From positions 6,882,001-6,946,000 of the forward strand of contig CAVNZM010000006.1 of the NCBI GenBank assembly GCA_963693365.1: a stretch of 64,000 nt of DNA, given 5' to 3'. Source of the stretch: Amoebidium appalachense (Eukaryota > Ichthyosporea). The notes under the pieces are model-generated. The model worked only from the letters and a program-made list of their open reading frames with translations. It did not search any database and was not told the DNA's origin. The position numbers and the translations under genes were made by a program. Shown one piece after another: positions 24,537 through 34,812 of the stretch; position 1 is the first letter of the stretch, and every line of letters starts with the position of its first letter.

Positions 24537-24772
24537 CGTGTGTGCGTGTGTGTGTGTGCGTGTGTGTGCGTGTGTATGTGGTGTGTAGGAGGGCCGGGGG
24601 AGGGGGGGGGGAAGGGGGGAGGGAGGATCTCTCAGTGGTGAGCATGCCAGGGTGGAATCACTGACCTATACGTGCCCCACAGAACATAGCGGCCCTAGCG
24701 TCCATGGCCATATCCCCAAAGTACAGCACACAGCCCGGCAGCATACGCAGCACCAGCACCATGGCACTCTGA
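15899..24772 (+). CDS. Single-pass receptor tyrosine-kinase-like pseudokinase
   Basis: Exons: 15899-16016 (transmembrane helix, [20 protein letters not shown]), 17319-17388 (basic juxtamembrane), 18022-18064, 18530-18610, 19153-19256, 19748-19869, 20692-20834, 21307-21390, 21990-22126, 22822-22884, 23259-23372, 23998-24036 and 24683-24772 (TGA). All phases agree. The kinase domain keeps the beta-3 lysine (KVACKAP), an alpha-C glutamate (NIAMEA), the hinge segment ([12 protein letters not shown]), a TK-type P+1 block ([10 protein letters not shown]), [13 protein letters not shown] and the closing CWKRPEQRP. It has lost the HRD aspartate ([13 protein letters not shown]), the catalytic-loop asparagine (S in the same motif) and the DFG aspartate (KLGGFGLA). 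It should therefore be catalytically dead and act as a membrane scaffold or allosteric partner. The glycine loop is also degenerate. Exon 18530-18610 is also open in a second frame; the phase-consistent frame was chosen. Extracellular exons and start are not settled (see 12806). Confidence 0.87.
16260..16800. other. Low-GC unique block inside receptor intron
   Basis: About 540 bases of unique, AT-richer sequence in the intron between the transmembrane and juxtamembrane exons. It contrasts with the G-rich flanks. No coding signal or terminal repeats were seen; an old insertion is possible but unsupported. Confidence 0.3.
17389..17480 (+). repeat. 14-bp tandem repeat abutting a splice donor
   Basis: Six copies of GATTGGTGCATGCT start directly at the donor of exon 17319-17388. 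The last exon bases (CATGCTG) recur in each unit, but only the true copy is followed by GTGGGT. Confidence 0.9.
18960..19015 (+). repeat. Long poly(G) runs in receptor introns
   Basis: An A run followed by about 48 G residues. Similar G runs occur at 19279-19304 and 19419-19449. They flank exon 19153-19256 and are candidates for G-quadruplex formation in the sense RNA. Confidence 0.9.
19927..20026 (+). repeat. (CA)n microsatellite
   Basis: Two (CA)n blocks split by CGCTCAGTCAT, just 3' of the donor at 19869. Confidence 0.95.
22483..22800 (+). repeat. 22-bp minisatellite ending just before an exon
   Basis: About 14 copies of a 22-base unit (CATGTGCACACAGTGTTTTG plus TC), containing the palindrome TGTGCACA. 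The array stops about 20 bases before the acceptor of exon 22822-22884. Individual copies vary by deletion of the GTTTTG part or by ATTTT/GTTTT changes. Confidence 0.95.
23383..23780 (+). repeat. (CA)n-rich intronic repeat
   Basis: Degenerate CA-rich sequence with ATGCACAC variants, filling the intron between exons 23259-23372 and 23998-24036. Confidence 0.9.
24458..24575 (+). repeat. (GT)n microsatellite
   Basis: About 75 bases of perfect (GT)n grading into GTGCGT variants, in the last intron of the pseudokinase gene. Confidence 0.95.
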
Positions 24773-24885
24773 GCCACCACGTGGTGCACATGTGCCACAC
24801 CTTCCAGTCGCTTTCAGCAGGCGGAAGAACGTTGGCTGTGGTGGAAAGAAATGGACGGGGATGTGTCTGCAAACGAATTACGCGT

Positions 24886-24962
<77 letters not shown>
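24886..24962 (+). repeat. 77-base poly(G) tract
   Basis: The longest homopolymer in the window, an uninterrupted G run about 115 bases 3' of the pseudokinase stop codon. A second G-rich and (GA)n block lies at 25073-25167. The tract lies in the expected 3' UTR or just beyond it. Confidence 0.95.
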
Positions 24963-24963
<1 letters not shown>

Positions 24964-25129
24964 TGAGGCTGTCAGAGCAGTGGGTGGGCCTGTGTATGAT
25001 GTTTTTTGTTCAAACACTTCAGTTTTTGAATTTTTGCCTTGAGTGGTTTGGCACAAGAGGGAGGGGAAGGGAGGGGGGGGGGGAGGGGGAGAAGGGGGCT
25101 GGGGGGGGGGGGGGGGGGGGGGGGGGGGG

Positions 25130-25165
<36 letters not shown>

Positions 25166-25399
25166 GGTATTGGTTTTTATATGCATTTTTATTGACCGTC
25201 AATTTTTGCATGGGGTGGATGAAATGTCGGACTGTACAGCGTCTTCTTTGATTTATACGTGGTGAGGATGATCATAGAGCACCTTGATGTGTAAAGAAAT
25301 TAGATGATGAGGGGGTGTACTGGACAACCCTCGGCCTTGCTGTAGATGTGTGCGTGTACATATCCGATTGCAGATACGTGTTCCCTTCATGGTTGGTTT

Positions 25400-25680
25400 T
25401 ATAGCGGCCTGCCTTATTGGCCACAGCCTTTCCAACAGGGCGACTTTCTGCTTTATTAGGAAATATCCACCCCCATGAAGGAAGGTTCGCTCTCTGTCTT
25501 ATAAGGAAATGACCACGGCCATTAAAGCAGTATGATTCTCTGAATTATTGGGATGTGGCCCGGTGATTGCCATTAAAGCACTCTCTCTGCCCTAGTTAAG
25601 ATGTGGTTACTGCCATAGAAGCAGTTGTGTCATTGCCTTATTAGGACACGACCAGGGCCCATGAATCAGATTGACCAAAT
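25400..25680 (+). repeat. Diverged tandem repeat of about 47 bp
   Basis: Four to six diverged units, each with a CTTATTAGGA-like start, a TGACCA-like middle and GCCATTAAAGCA near the end. Spacing is about 45-50 bases. The array is clearly older than the near-perfect minisatellites elsewhere in the window. Confidence 0.65.
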
Positions 25681-25889
25681 AAGGACTTGCATGGCCACGG
25701 CTGGCTCTCTGATTGGTGGGATAGCAAGTCCATAACGCCATATCGGATTGAAAGGCTTCCTTTCCCCATGATGTATATATGCCCCCCCCCCCCCCTCCCC
25801 CCCTCCCCCCTCCCCTCCCCCCTTCCCCCTCTCTTTCCCCCTTTCCCCCCCCCCCCCCCCCCCCCCTCCCCCTACTCCCCCCCCCCCCC

Positions 25890-26211
25890 CCCCCCCCCCA
25901 GGCTGGCCGCGCTGCACCCATGGCCCCCACCACTGGCCCCCTGCCCCTTCAGATCTACCCTCACAGGTACCCCTAGCTCTAGCAGCTAGGGCAGGCACAT
26001 GCCCCGGTCTTTCAAGATGGTGGTGTCCAGTCACAGCCCATGGAATTATAACCCTGTGGCTGTGCGTGCCGTGCCAGGGCCATCCACGACATACGAGGGC
26101 AAAATAGTGGCCTGCGGTTCGGAAAAAATCGCCACTGCATACTTCAGTGCCAATATGAATATAGAGCATCCCTGCCTCCGGGTCTACTCACCCCGGGCCA
26201 TTGTGAGATGA
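25890..26211 (+). CDS. Weak candidate coding stretch, unknown
   Basis: After a C-rich tract ending in CCCAG there is a short open segment (AGRAAPMAPTTGPLPLQIY), and at 25999-26211 an open frame ending in TGA with non-repetitive composition (WNYNPVAVRAVPGPSTTYEG, then KIVACGSEKIATAYFSANMN). The two would need an intron of only about 30 bases to join. No family is recognised and no partner exons were found. It may be a 3' exon of an unrecognised gene or chance. Confidence 0.22.
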
Positions 26212-28820
26212 ATGTGAGATGGTACCGTGGTCGGGGATGTGAGGTGTGAGTAGGTTGGACACTTGGGCCAAGTACACGGTTCAGGTGCATCTTTCATAGT
26301 GCAGTCGTGTGAGGCCCTTGCTGTGGTTCCACACCCTCTCGTACTCAGACTGTGACCATGCGGTCCTCAATCTGTCTGAGAGTGTGGCCGCATGCGCACT
26401 GGGTATTTATACCTCACGTGCAACCACTAATTGATCAGCAATTAGGCACTCGTATGATAGATCCACACACTCGCAAGCGGCCCGGCACTACGTGCGGGGC
26501 CGTCTTACATTCCCCCTCCCTTGGGTCAAACAAAGGAGTTTAGTTTTATAAAACTAAGGGACCTGCTTGATGGTCATGTTTGTTTGGATAAGACACTGAC
26601 TGCGGTGTAAGAGGTTGACACCGATAAAAGGTGAATGGGAGCCGGGAACCAACCTAGAACCGGACCCTTTCAGTGTTTAAACCAAGAGCATTCGGCAGTA
26701 CTTTTTTTCGTTATTGTTTTTTTTGTTTCATTTCTGCCTGGTTGGTCGATACAAACACTGCCCACGGCCAAATGTGGGGTTTTCAACCTTTGCGCAGGTC
26801 GAGGGCAAGGAGGCCAAATAGACACAAAAACCACACGTGTTTTGTGCATGCAGGAGCTGGAAATACCGTGGTGTGTTTCAGCTCAGAGTCTGTGCACTTG
26901 AGCATACACTAATAGGTATGATATCACTGTTCATGCAAAATAACATGTTGTGTGTTCGGTTTTCGTTTTGTCTGTGAAACAACCAATAATTCCTGGCACA
27001 ACCAACTGCTTGACCTCAGTGGCGGAGTGTATGGTGTATTATTATTCGGCTCCGAGTAAGAACTATTCTCGGAGGGTTTCTGTGGGTGTAGTGGATGTGT
27101 GTGTGTGTGTGGGGAGGGGGGGGGAGACGGGGGGGGGGTGCAGGGGGAGGAGGGGGAGGGAGGGAAGGGGAGGGGGGGGGGGGGGGGGGGGGCTGGTGGG
27201 GGATGATTTAAGGACCACGACTCTTGGGCAATGCAACATTGTGAGGATGCATGCAGTCAGGCAGACAAAGGAAGCTCAGTTATAGTGCAGACCGAGGTGA
27301 ATGGAGCATAATCACAATCCGGCGGAAAGTATTTGGGCCCACCAAGTAGGGTTTGCGATACATGTGTGTGTGCACGTGTGTGTATGCCAATGACATGATG
27401 ACGTGCGCGCGCACGCGCGCGCGCGCGCACGCGTGTGTGTGTGTGTGTGTGCCCGCATGCGCACGCATGTGTGTGCGCCCGTTTGGCACTGTGCCAGTGT
27501 GTGTGTGTGTGTGTGTGTGTGTGTCATTCTACGTTCTGCAGGCTGGCTTTTCGCCTTTCCGAAGTATAGTGATGAGTAGCAACTCCTACTCAGATAATAG
27601 TCCTGTTTACAGTGTATGAGTTATGATTTCTACCCTGTATGTGTGACATACAGTGGCCACTGTTGAACAGTACTGTGGTTTTGGCTGCGCAGGTGTCTGA
27701 TGATACACTGATTACCACGTGATTTGTTTTTCAAATATCCTGTATGTATTGGATTAGTTGCTGGTGGAAATTCACTGCACCCATGGACAGGTGGTACCTT
27801 CTGGCAGTGCACCTCTGAATTCCCTGTGTACCCTCTGCAAACGGTGTCACAGTGCGGCGCACTTGCCCATATTTGGCAAGAGGATCAGATCTGCAAATGG
27901 GTTGCATTTGAAGGCTCCGGGGGTAAGCCTTGGGTGGGCTGATTTGCGTAAAACTTGCACAACAACCCCTTGCGTTGATAAAGAGACCCACCCACCCAAG
28001 GCTTGCCCCTGATCAGCTGCAGTTAATAATTATCCCCCTTTTTTATCCTCAGCGATCTGGCGAACTATGTAGTGAAAACGCAAAAATTTATGAAGGGAAC
28101 CGCGGTCCCAATTAAATGGCTCGAAGTTTTTTAGGGATTCTCGGGGCGAATTAGATCATTGGTTCCCTGACCCGTCCCGGCGTTACATATCACTATTTGG
28201 CCCAATCGGACCCTCAGGGTCCCTCCGAGGAACTACCGTCTTCCACCCAGCACCCGGACTACTCTACTCTATTAGACTAGGGTTCTATGGTGCCATCAGC
28301 TAGGCTAACACCATTACCAATCCACATTCTTCGTACACACTTAGTTCAGGGTTTTTGCCCTAGCCTTGCCGGTGGGTAGAGCTAGGCAGTTATCCCCGTC
28401 CAGGCTACTGCTGCAGTACCGTACCTCGAGCTCCACAGAGCCTCGGGGTGTTGCTGCTAGGGGGGGTGTGTGTGGGGGGGGATCTGCAGAGAAATAGGGA
28501 TTGAGGGGGGCGGGGAGGGGAAGGGGGGGGGGGGGGGGGGGGGGGAAGGTGATGGGCAAAAGGGGGAGACAGAACGTTGTGTTGATTGCGCAGATCATAT
28601 CACGATCATGAGTGGCTCTAGCATACAGTGAGTGAGCACTGACGTCAATGTACATGTGTGTGCATGCCCACGCGTGTGTGTTTGTCTACAGCCGAACAGT
28701 GTGCTCCATTAGGGATTTTTGAATTTAAAAAATGGGGGATGGACAGGTATGACAATGGGCAGTGGTAAACATCGACGTCCCCCCTGGCAGTGCCTTGCCA
28801 CTGGTTGTCTTTTTTTTTCT

Positions 28821-28865
<45 letters not shown>

Positions 28866-28986
28866 GGGGGGCATACCTCCTCTGCAGGGTGTGTGCCCCC
28901 CCCCCCCCCCCCCCCCCAAGGTAGCCACAGGGGTGGGTAGATGGGGGAGGGACCCACCTACCTGCAGTGGGCCGGTGGAGTGGGGG

Positions 28987-29021
<35 letters not shown>

Positions 29022-29210
29022 CCCTCACCCCCACCCCCACCCCCATGCACCCCCCTAGGCCTGCGCGTGTGTGCGCGTGATGGCTGTTAACATCAGATTT
29101 TCCTTCACGTGCACCCACCAAAGGCTGTATGCATTCATTACGGCTGCGGTCAAAGGTGGGGGAAGAAGGGGGGGGAGGGGGAGCTCGAGGGGGCCCACCT
29201 GTCCAAGCTT

Positions 29211-29251
<41 letters not shown>

Positions 29252-29628
29252 ACCGGTGTTGCTGCCCCAGCAAAGTTACTGCCCCCCTCCACCGGAATCA
29301 ATAAACTTCGAATTCGAGACGCATGACATTCATGTCCATGCCTGCATGTCTGCGTCTTAGACTAGAAATATGACTAATATTAGTAGTGTAACTAGTAGTG
29401 TTGGTGATCAGATGCGACATTTATTATCATGTGTGCGCGTTTGAATCTGCGTGCCGAATGTGTCTGCTGGTCCGAGTGCGGGCGGGTGGCACGTGTGGCG
29501 TTTGCATGTTGTGTGTGTGGCAACGTGTAAAATGATTGCAAGTGTCTGTGCCACTCGGCGAGACTCGGGACATTTAATGTGTGTGCGCGTGCGTGACATA
29601 GACTAAGTCAGGGAGGCTCTCTCTCCCT

Positions 29629-30060
<432 letters not shown>

Positions 30061-30334
30061 TGTGTACACGCGTGACTGGCAGCGTGTGTCATGGCACTTG
30101 TGTGTGTCTGGTGACACTGTGCGTGCACGTGTATGTGCGTGTGTGTGTGTTCGTGCTTCGCGTGTTTGTGCACGTGTACGTTTGTTACGTGACCACGGCG
30201 TGTGTGCCAAGGTGTGTACATCATACGCGCGCCGTGCACCTCCGGCTCCTCACTCAGCCCCAGGGCACACAGTGTGTACACGTGTGTGCATGCATTTTTG
30301 TGCCGCAAGTCCATGTGTCATGATGTGTGCGTTT

Positions 30335-30353
30335 CTGCGTGTGCGTGCGTTTC

Positions 30354-30385
<32 letters not shown>

Positions 30386-30389
30386 TTTC

Positions 30390-30445
<56 letters not shown>

Positions 30446-30465
30446 TTTCTGCGTGCGTGCGTTTC

Positions 30466-30521
<56 letters not shown>

Positions 30522-30525
30522 TGTG
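30335..30525 (+). repeat. (GCGT)n tetranucleotide array with TTTCT interruptions
   Basis: A GTGC tetranucleotide repeat of about 170 bases interrupted at several places by TTTCT. The interruptions recur after different numbers of tetramers, indicating duplication of larger blocks. Confidence 0.95.
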
Positions 30526-31375
30526 TGTGTGGGTGCCACAGTGTCAGTGTGTACGTGCGAGTATGTGCGCGACACGTACGCGTGTGCCAGCCGATGGCCA
30601 TGACTCGGAGTTGTCCGGATCCGGCTGTCCGAAGATCCTCACACATAATTTCACACCCTGACGTCATTCGAGTCACATCGACTCAGTTGACTCTGAGTCG
30701 ATGCTGCCAGCAATTCAGGCGCAGGCACCAAGGCCAACACTACATACATACCTACAGAGTACAGACACATGTAACAAGAGAAGAGGCAAAGCCCTATATA
30801 CAAGATCAATATCATTCATTGGAACAGTGTGGTAGAATTCGCACGACTAGAGGACGGTCCCGCTGATCGAGTCGGATATCATCGATATCGATCTCGGGGA
30901 TCCCGATTCCCGAAGCCTACATTATTATAGCTTGGGAGCTTAACAAATGCCCAAAAAAAAATTTTATGCGGAAAAATGCACATTTTTCCAGCTCCAACGG
31001 GAGCTAAAAAAATAATCCCCTGGAACGGTTGACCCACTAAAGGTGGCCACGGCCCACGGGCCACGACTAAGCATGGACTCGTTGTGTTCACGGCACGTGC
31101 ATGCCAGCAGCCAATCATGCTTGTCTGGTTGCCGGGGCCAACGTCATGGGCCGCACGCACATTCCAACCGCTCCTTATTCAGTGCTGGGGCCCAATGACG
31201 CGTATCGGCCGCACAGCGTGCATCGCGCCAATCAGCGCCGCGCACGCTTATCCCAAAAACAAAAGATGGGCAAAACGGTGTGACATGTAGCACTGGAACT
31301 GCGGTATGCTACCGCTGCTAACCGTGCATAATCGTTTTCATATACATGAATATAAAAAATTATAATCTTTATCAA

Positions 31376-31565
31376 TCAAAAAATCAAGAGATAAATTTCT
31401 TCTTCGTTGGTTACATCTTTAATATCGAGCCTTGGGGCCGGGGCTGAGGGCTCCTGCGCGGCGGGGATAGATCTGTGTACCGTGTGAGCCTCTTGAACGA
31501 TCTCGGCAACTTGGCTCGCGATTCCGCCAACCTGCGAGAAGTCGACAGGTGGATCTGGACAGAAA
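31376..31565 (-). CDS. Orphan terminal exon candidate, unknown product
   Basis: On the minus strand an acceptor (ACGCACCAG) leads into an open frame ending in TGA at the low-coordinate end. It encodes segments such as VDFSQVGGIASQVAEIVQ, then EAHTVHRSIPAAQEPSAPAP and DIKDVTNEEEI. Composition is non-repetitive and protein-like, and AT-rich sequence follows as expected for a 3' UTR. No upstream exons on the minus strand were found between 31566 and 33170, so the gene cannot be completed or named. Confidence 0.3.
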
Positions 31566-33172
31566 CTGGTGCGTATAAGTAGGAAAAACACGAAATAGTC
31601 GTTTTGATGTTTTAATTGTGTAATAACTACTTTACTTGGCGCATTGCATTATGCGATGCTTTTCCAAAAGACATATAAGTGATAGCAGTGGCATGCACTT
31701 CGGCCGTTTTTATCACATGATTCGAAGAAAGAAACAAAGTTTTAGAGGTTTTGACTCAATTTCTACCAATCATTTGAAGGCCTGGCCTCGTCCGTTTTAG
31801 ATTCGTGACCTGTAGCAAACGAAAATGTGGTACTTCTGCAGATCTTGTGATAACGCGGAGGCAATTGGCAAAAGCTTGGGTGCTTAGAGGGGTACTTGTG
31901 GCTGCACGTTGCCTTCGTCAACCGATCAATAAAACCGAGTCAGAAGGGGTACTGTACAGGTGGCTCCAATGAGAAAGCAGATAAGTCACCTCATATAAAT
32001 CAATCTGTTTGACTATAGTTATGATATTTTCTTTTTAAACAGTCTAAAAGGCATTATAAATCTTTAACTACCGAAAATTGAAAAAAATCAGCGTTATCTG
32101 TCCTTTTATAGATAAAGTAGCAGAAATACATGATTGGAATTTACTTGTATCGTTGAACCCCATGTCCTAGGGTGACCTGCCAGTGCCAACCGACGGAACA
32201 CGGCTACAGGGTTCATTCACGGCTCCATTATCGGTGGTTTTTTATTTTAATATATAAACGACTATTATTGGCATGAATATAAACAAAATATGCCTATTTA
32301 CCCCTACTGAAAATCTCTCCACCCAAGCAGCATGAACCATTGGGCGGTGTGAATCAGCGATATCAGAACTATTTGCCGGAGCACCAGCCAATGGAAATGA
32401 GGCGGGCCGGGGACAATCTTGGCGGGTGAGCGTTCAATCGGACGTGCTAACGCTATGCCGCAGTTGCCAGCCAAGTGAGTTGAATCTGTGTGTTGCTCTG
32501 ACGGTCAGCGTTTGATGGGTTCCAAACACTTCTATACCTCAAGGCCTGTGTGTAGTTTATGCTTGTGTGTATTTAAAAAACAGCAGGCGTCACTTTTTTT
32601 TAACTTTTTGAGAGCCAATAAACATACACGCAACTATTCACAGAGGTTGAACAGTCAGGAGCAAGTTGCGTCAGCTTTTGGGAAAGCTTTTCTTACAGTC
32701 ACACAGGGTAAATGTAATTACCGTCATTTGTTACACGTCACGCACGGTAGCTTTTTGTTTTTCTCCTTCGTGGCTAGATGACACAGTGGCAATACATGCC
32801 AAGCAAATCTTTGGGGTCAAACAAACAGTCAGATAGCGAGTTTGGTGACGAAAGAGCACCAGAGTACTGCTAAGCCTCCACACAGGGATTCTGAGTCAGT
32901 GCACGTTACAAGGCCACGTCACTGTATACAACTTGAAAGGTAAGACTCTATGTGCTATGGAGACGTCGACAAGGTAGATTTATGGCTCTTATGTGCTTTA
33001 TGGCTCTTGTGTTTGAGAACATTGTGGATAGGAGGTTGCACATGCAGTGGAATTAGGTGATGGATTGTTAAAAATCGTCCTGTGTACATGTGTCTTGAAT
33101 TCTTGTTGGTTGCCCAAGGAGCCCAGTGCTAGGCCTGTGTCGTGGGGTGCTGATTGAATCGTGCTGGCCAGA
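31566..33172. other. AT-richer spacer with a possible promoter
   Basis: This block is nearly free of homopolymers and dinucleotide repeats, unlike the rest of the window. At 32380-32440 a CCAAT motif (AGCCAATGG) and a GGCGGG box precede an ATG at 32455 that reads MPQLPA and meets a donor GTGAGT at 32475. An acceptor at about 32656 would continue in phase with QEQVASAFGKAFLTVTQ. The start is reminiscent of NTF2-type proteins, but no later exon of that family was found, so this stays a suggestion. Confidence 0.22.
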
Positions 33173-34812
33173 ATGGCGGACAGCGACGAAAAGGGCGTCA
33201 CGGTGGACAGTGCGCTGCTGGACTCCAAGGGCCGTTTGCGCAACCTGCAGTGCCCACGGCCCGGCTGTGGCCGCCTGTATTCGTCAGAAAGGTGAGGCCT
33301 GTTGCTGGTGCAGACCCCTCCTTGTGCTTTTTGGTGGTGCTTGAAGAGACGCCAGCAGTCACTCCCTCTAGTTTTATAACTTTGTTTGTCTTTTTCCACG
33401 TGTGCTATGCGCTGACCGTGTGTGGCTGCAGTGCGCTGCGCAACCATATCCGGCTCAAACACCCCTTCCAGGGCCTCAAGCCCAAGCGCACGGCCACAGA
33501 AGGGGCGCGCAGGGGGTCGACAGGCAGTGTGGGCATGCCCGACAACTGGCGCTACACGGCCACCCGCTGGCCTGTGCAGCTGCCGGCCCAGGGCAAGCAG
33601 GACCCAAAGTCCATCGTCTTACAGCCTCCCCTGCTGGCCCCACGCCGGGCGTCCGGGGGCGATGCTGCCCCAATGGTGGGACAACAATATGCGGCACCCA
33701 AGGCCGAGTGGGAGGGGGCACCGTACCACCCCGACAAGGTGCACTACGACCCCCACAGTGTGGCCCGGCAGGAGAGCACGGCCAGCAGCCAGTGGAGTGC
33801 CTGGGACGAGCAGCAGCAGTATGGCCCCCCAGCCCAGCCCCAAGGTGTGTATGTGTGCGTGTGTCTGTGTTTGCGTGTCTGTGCACGTGCTCGGTGTGTG
33901 TGTGCAGGGTACATACTTACTTGGTTGCCTCCAGCCCCCCCAGGGCCGCCCACGCAGTACGTGCAGATGGTGCTGCCACCCCCCCAGGCCTATCCCGAGC
34001 CTGGCCACTACCACAGCCAGCCAGTGCAGCAGCACCAGGGTCCCCCTCCAGGTGGGTTGCAGCCACTGTGTACACCCTGTGGTGCTGTCACTGGCAAATC
34101 TTTTTGTTATTTGCTTCCTGATCATGAGCAGCAGGATGATCCATATGGATGGTGTTTATTTGGTGGCAATCAGCATGATGGCCCCATCAGCACGATGGCC
34201 CCATCAGCATGATGGCCCCATCAGCATGATGGCCTGTTAGTTGGCATTTAGTGGTTAAGCTTGCATTCACACAGCCAATATTTTCACCAGTCATCTGAAC
34301 TCTATCCTGCTAGGCTGGCTTGGCTTGCCTAACTGACCTCATACCCCCCTACAGGTGAGTGGGCACACGAGCAACACCAGCAGGCCTATGCGCCCCAACC
34401 ACCGCAACCCGAGCCCCACCGCCCTGCCTACACGCCATTCCACCCGTGGGAGGACAGGCCCCGGCCAGCCACCCCACCAGTGGAAATGGGCTATGCACCG
34501 CGATACGTGCAGCAGCAGCCCCCCATGCAGTATGCAGCCCCGGGCCACCATGCCGGCTGTGTGTGCCCCTACTGCCAGCACCCACCACCCCCCCAGCACA
34601 TGCACCACCCACCCCCCGAGCAGGGCCCACCACCCCCGGGCTATACGGGCCATCACGCGCAGTGCCCATGCAGTGGCTGTGCCCAGTGGCAGCACAGATA
34701 CCCCCAACACTACCAGCCACCACCACCCCACGAGGGCTACCACTATGCATGGGGCCAACAGGGCCAGCAGTGGGAGCAGCAGCCCCCCCCGGTGCCGGTC
34801 ACCGGCCAGTAG
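33173..34812 (+). CDS. Single C2H2 zinc-finger protein, P/Q-rich
   Basis: Four exons, 33173-33291, 33432-33844, 33935-34051 and 34355-34812 (TAG), give about 368 residues with all phases matching. ATG 33173 starts MADSDEKGVTVDSALLDSKG. One C2H2 finger follows (CPRPGCGRLYSSE then SALRNHIRLKH; C-x4-C-x12-H-x4-H) and is split by intron 1 just before the helix. The rest is low complexity: basic, then P-, Q-, H- and Y-rich. The C-terminus has two compact Cys/His clusters (HHAGCVCPYC and HHAQCPCSGC) that could bind metal. A nuclear DNA- or RNA-binding role is likely from the finger. I do not recognise an ortholog. Intron 3 contains a 17-bp tandem repeat (see 34168). It is convergent with the UBE2G2 gene. 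Confidence 0.85.
34168..34232 (+). repeat. 17-bp tandem repeat in C2H2 gene intron
   Basis: Four copies of CATCAGCATGATGGCCC, each partly self-complementary (GATGG/CCATC), in the intron between 34051 and 34355. Confidence 0.9.

Noticed and set aside
27724-28012. Overlapping open frames on both strands with a CTLCKRCH motif
   Set aside because: Two close cysteines and a histidine are not enough for a zinc site, the frame ends at the inverted repeat, and the opposite strand is equally open.
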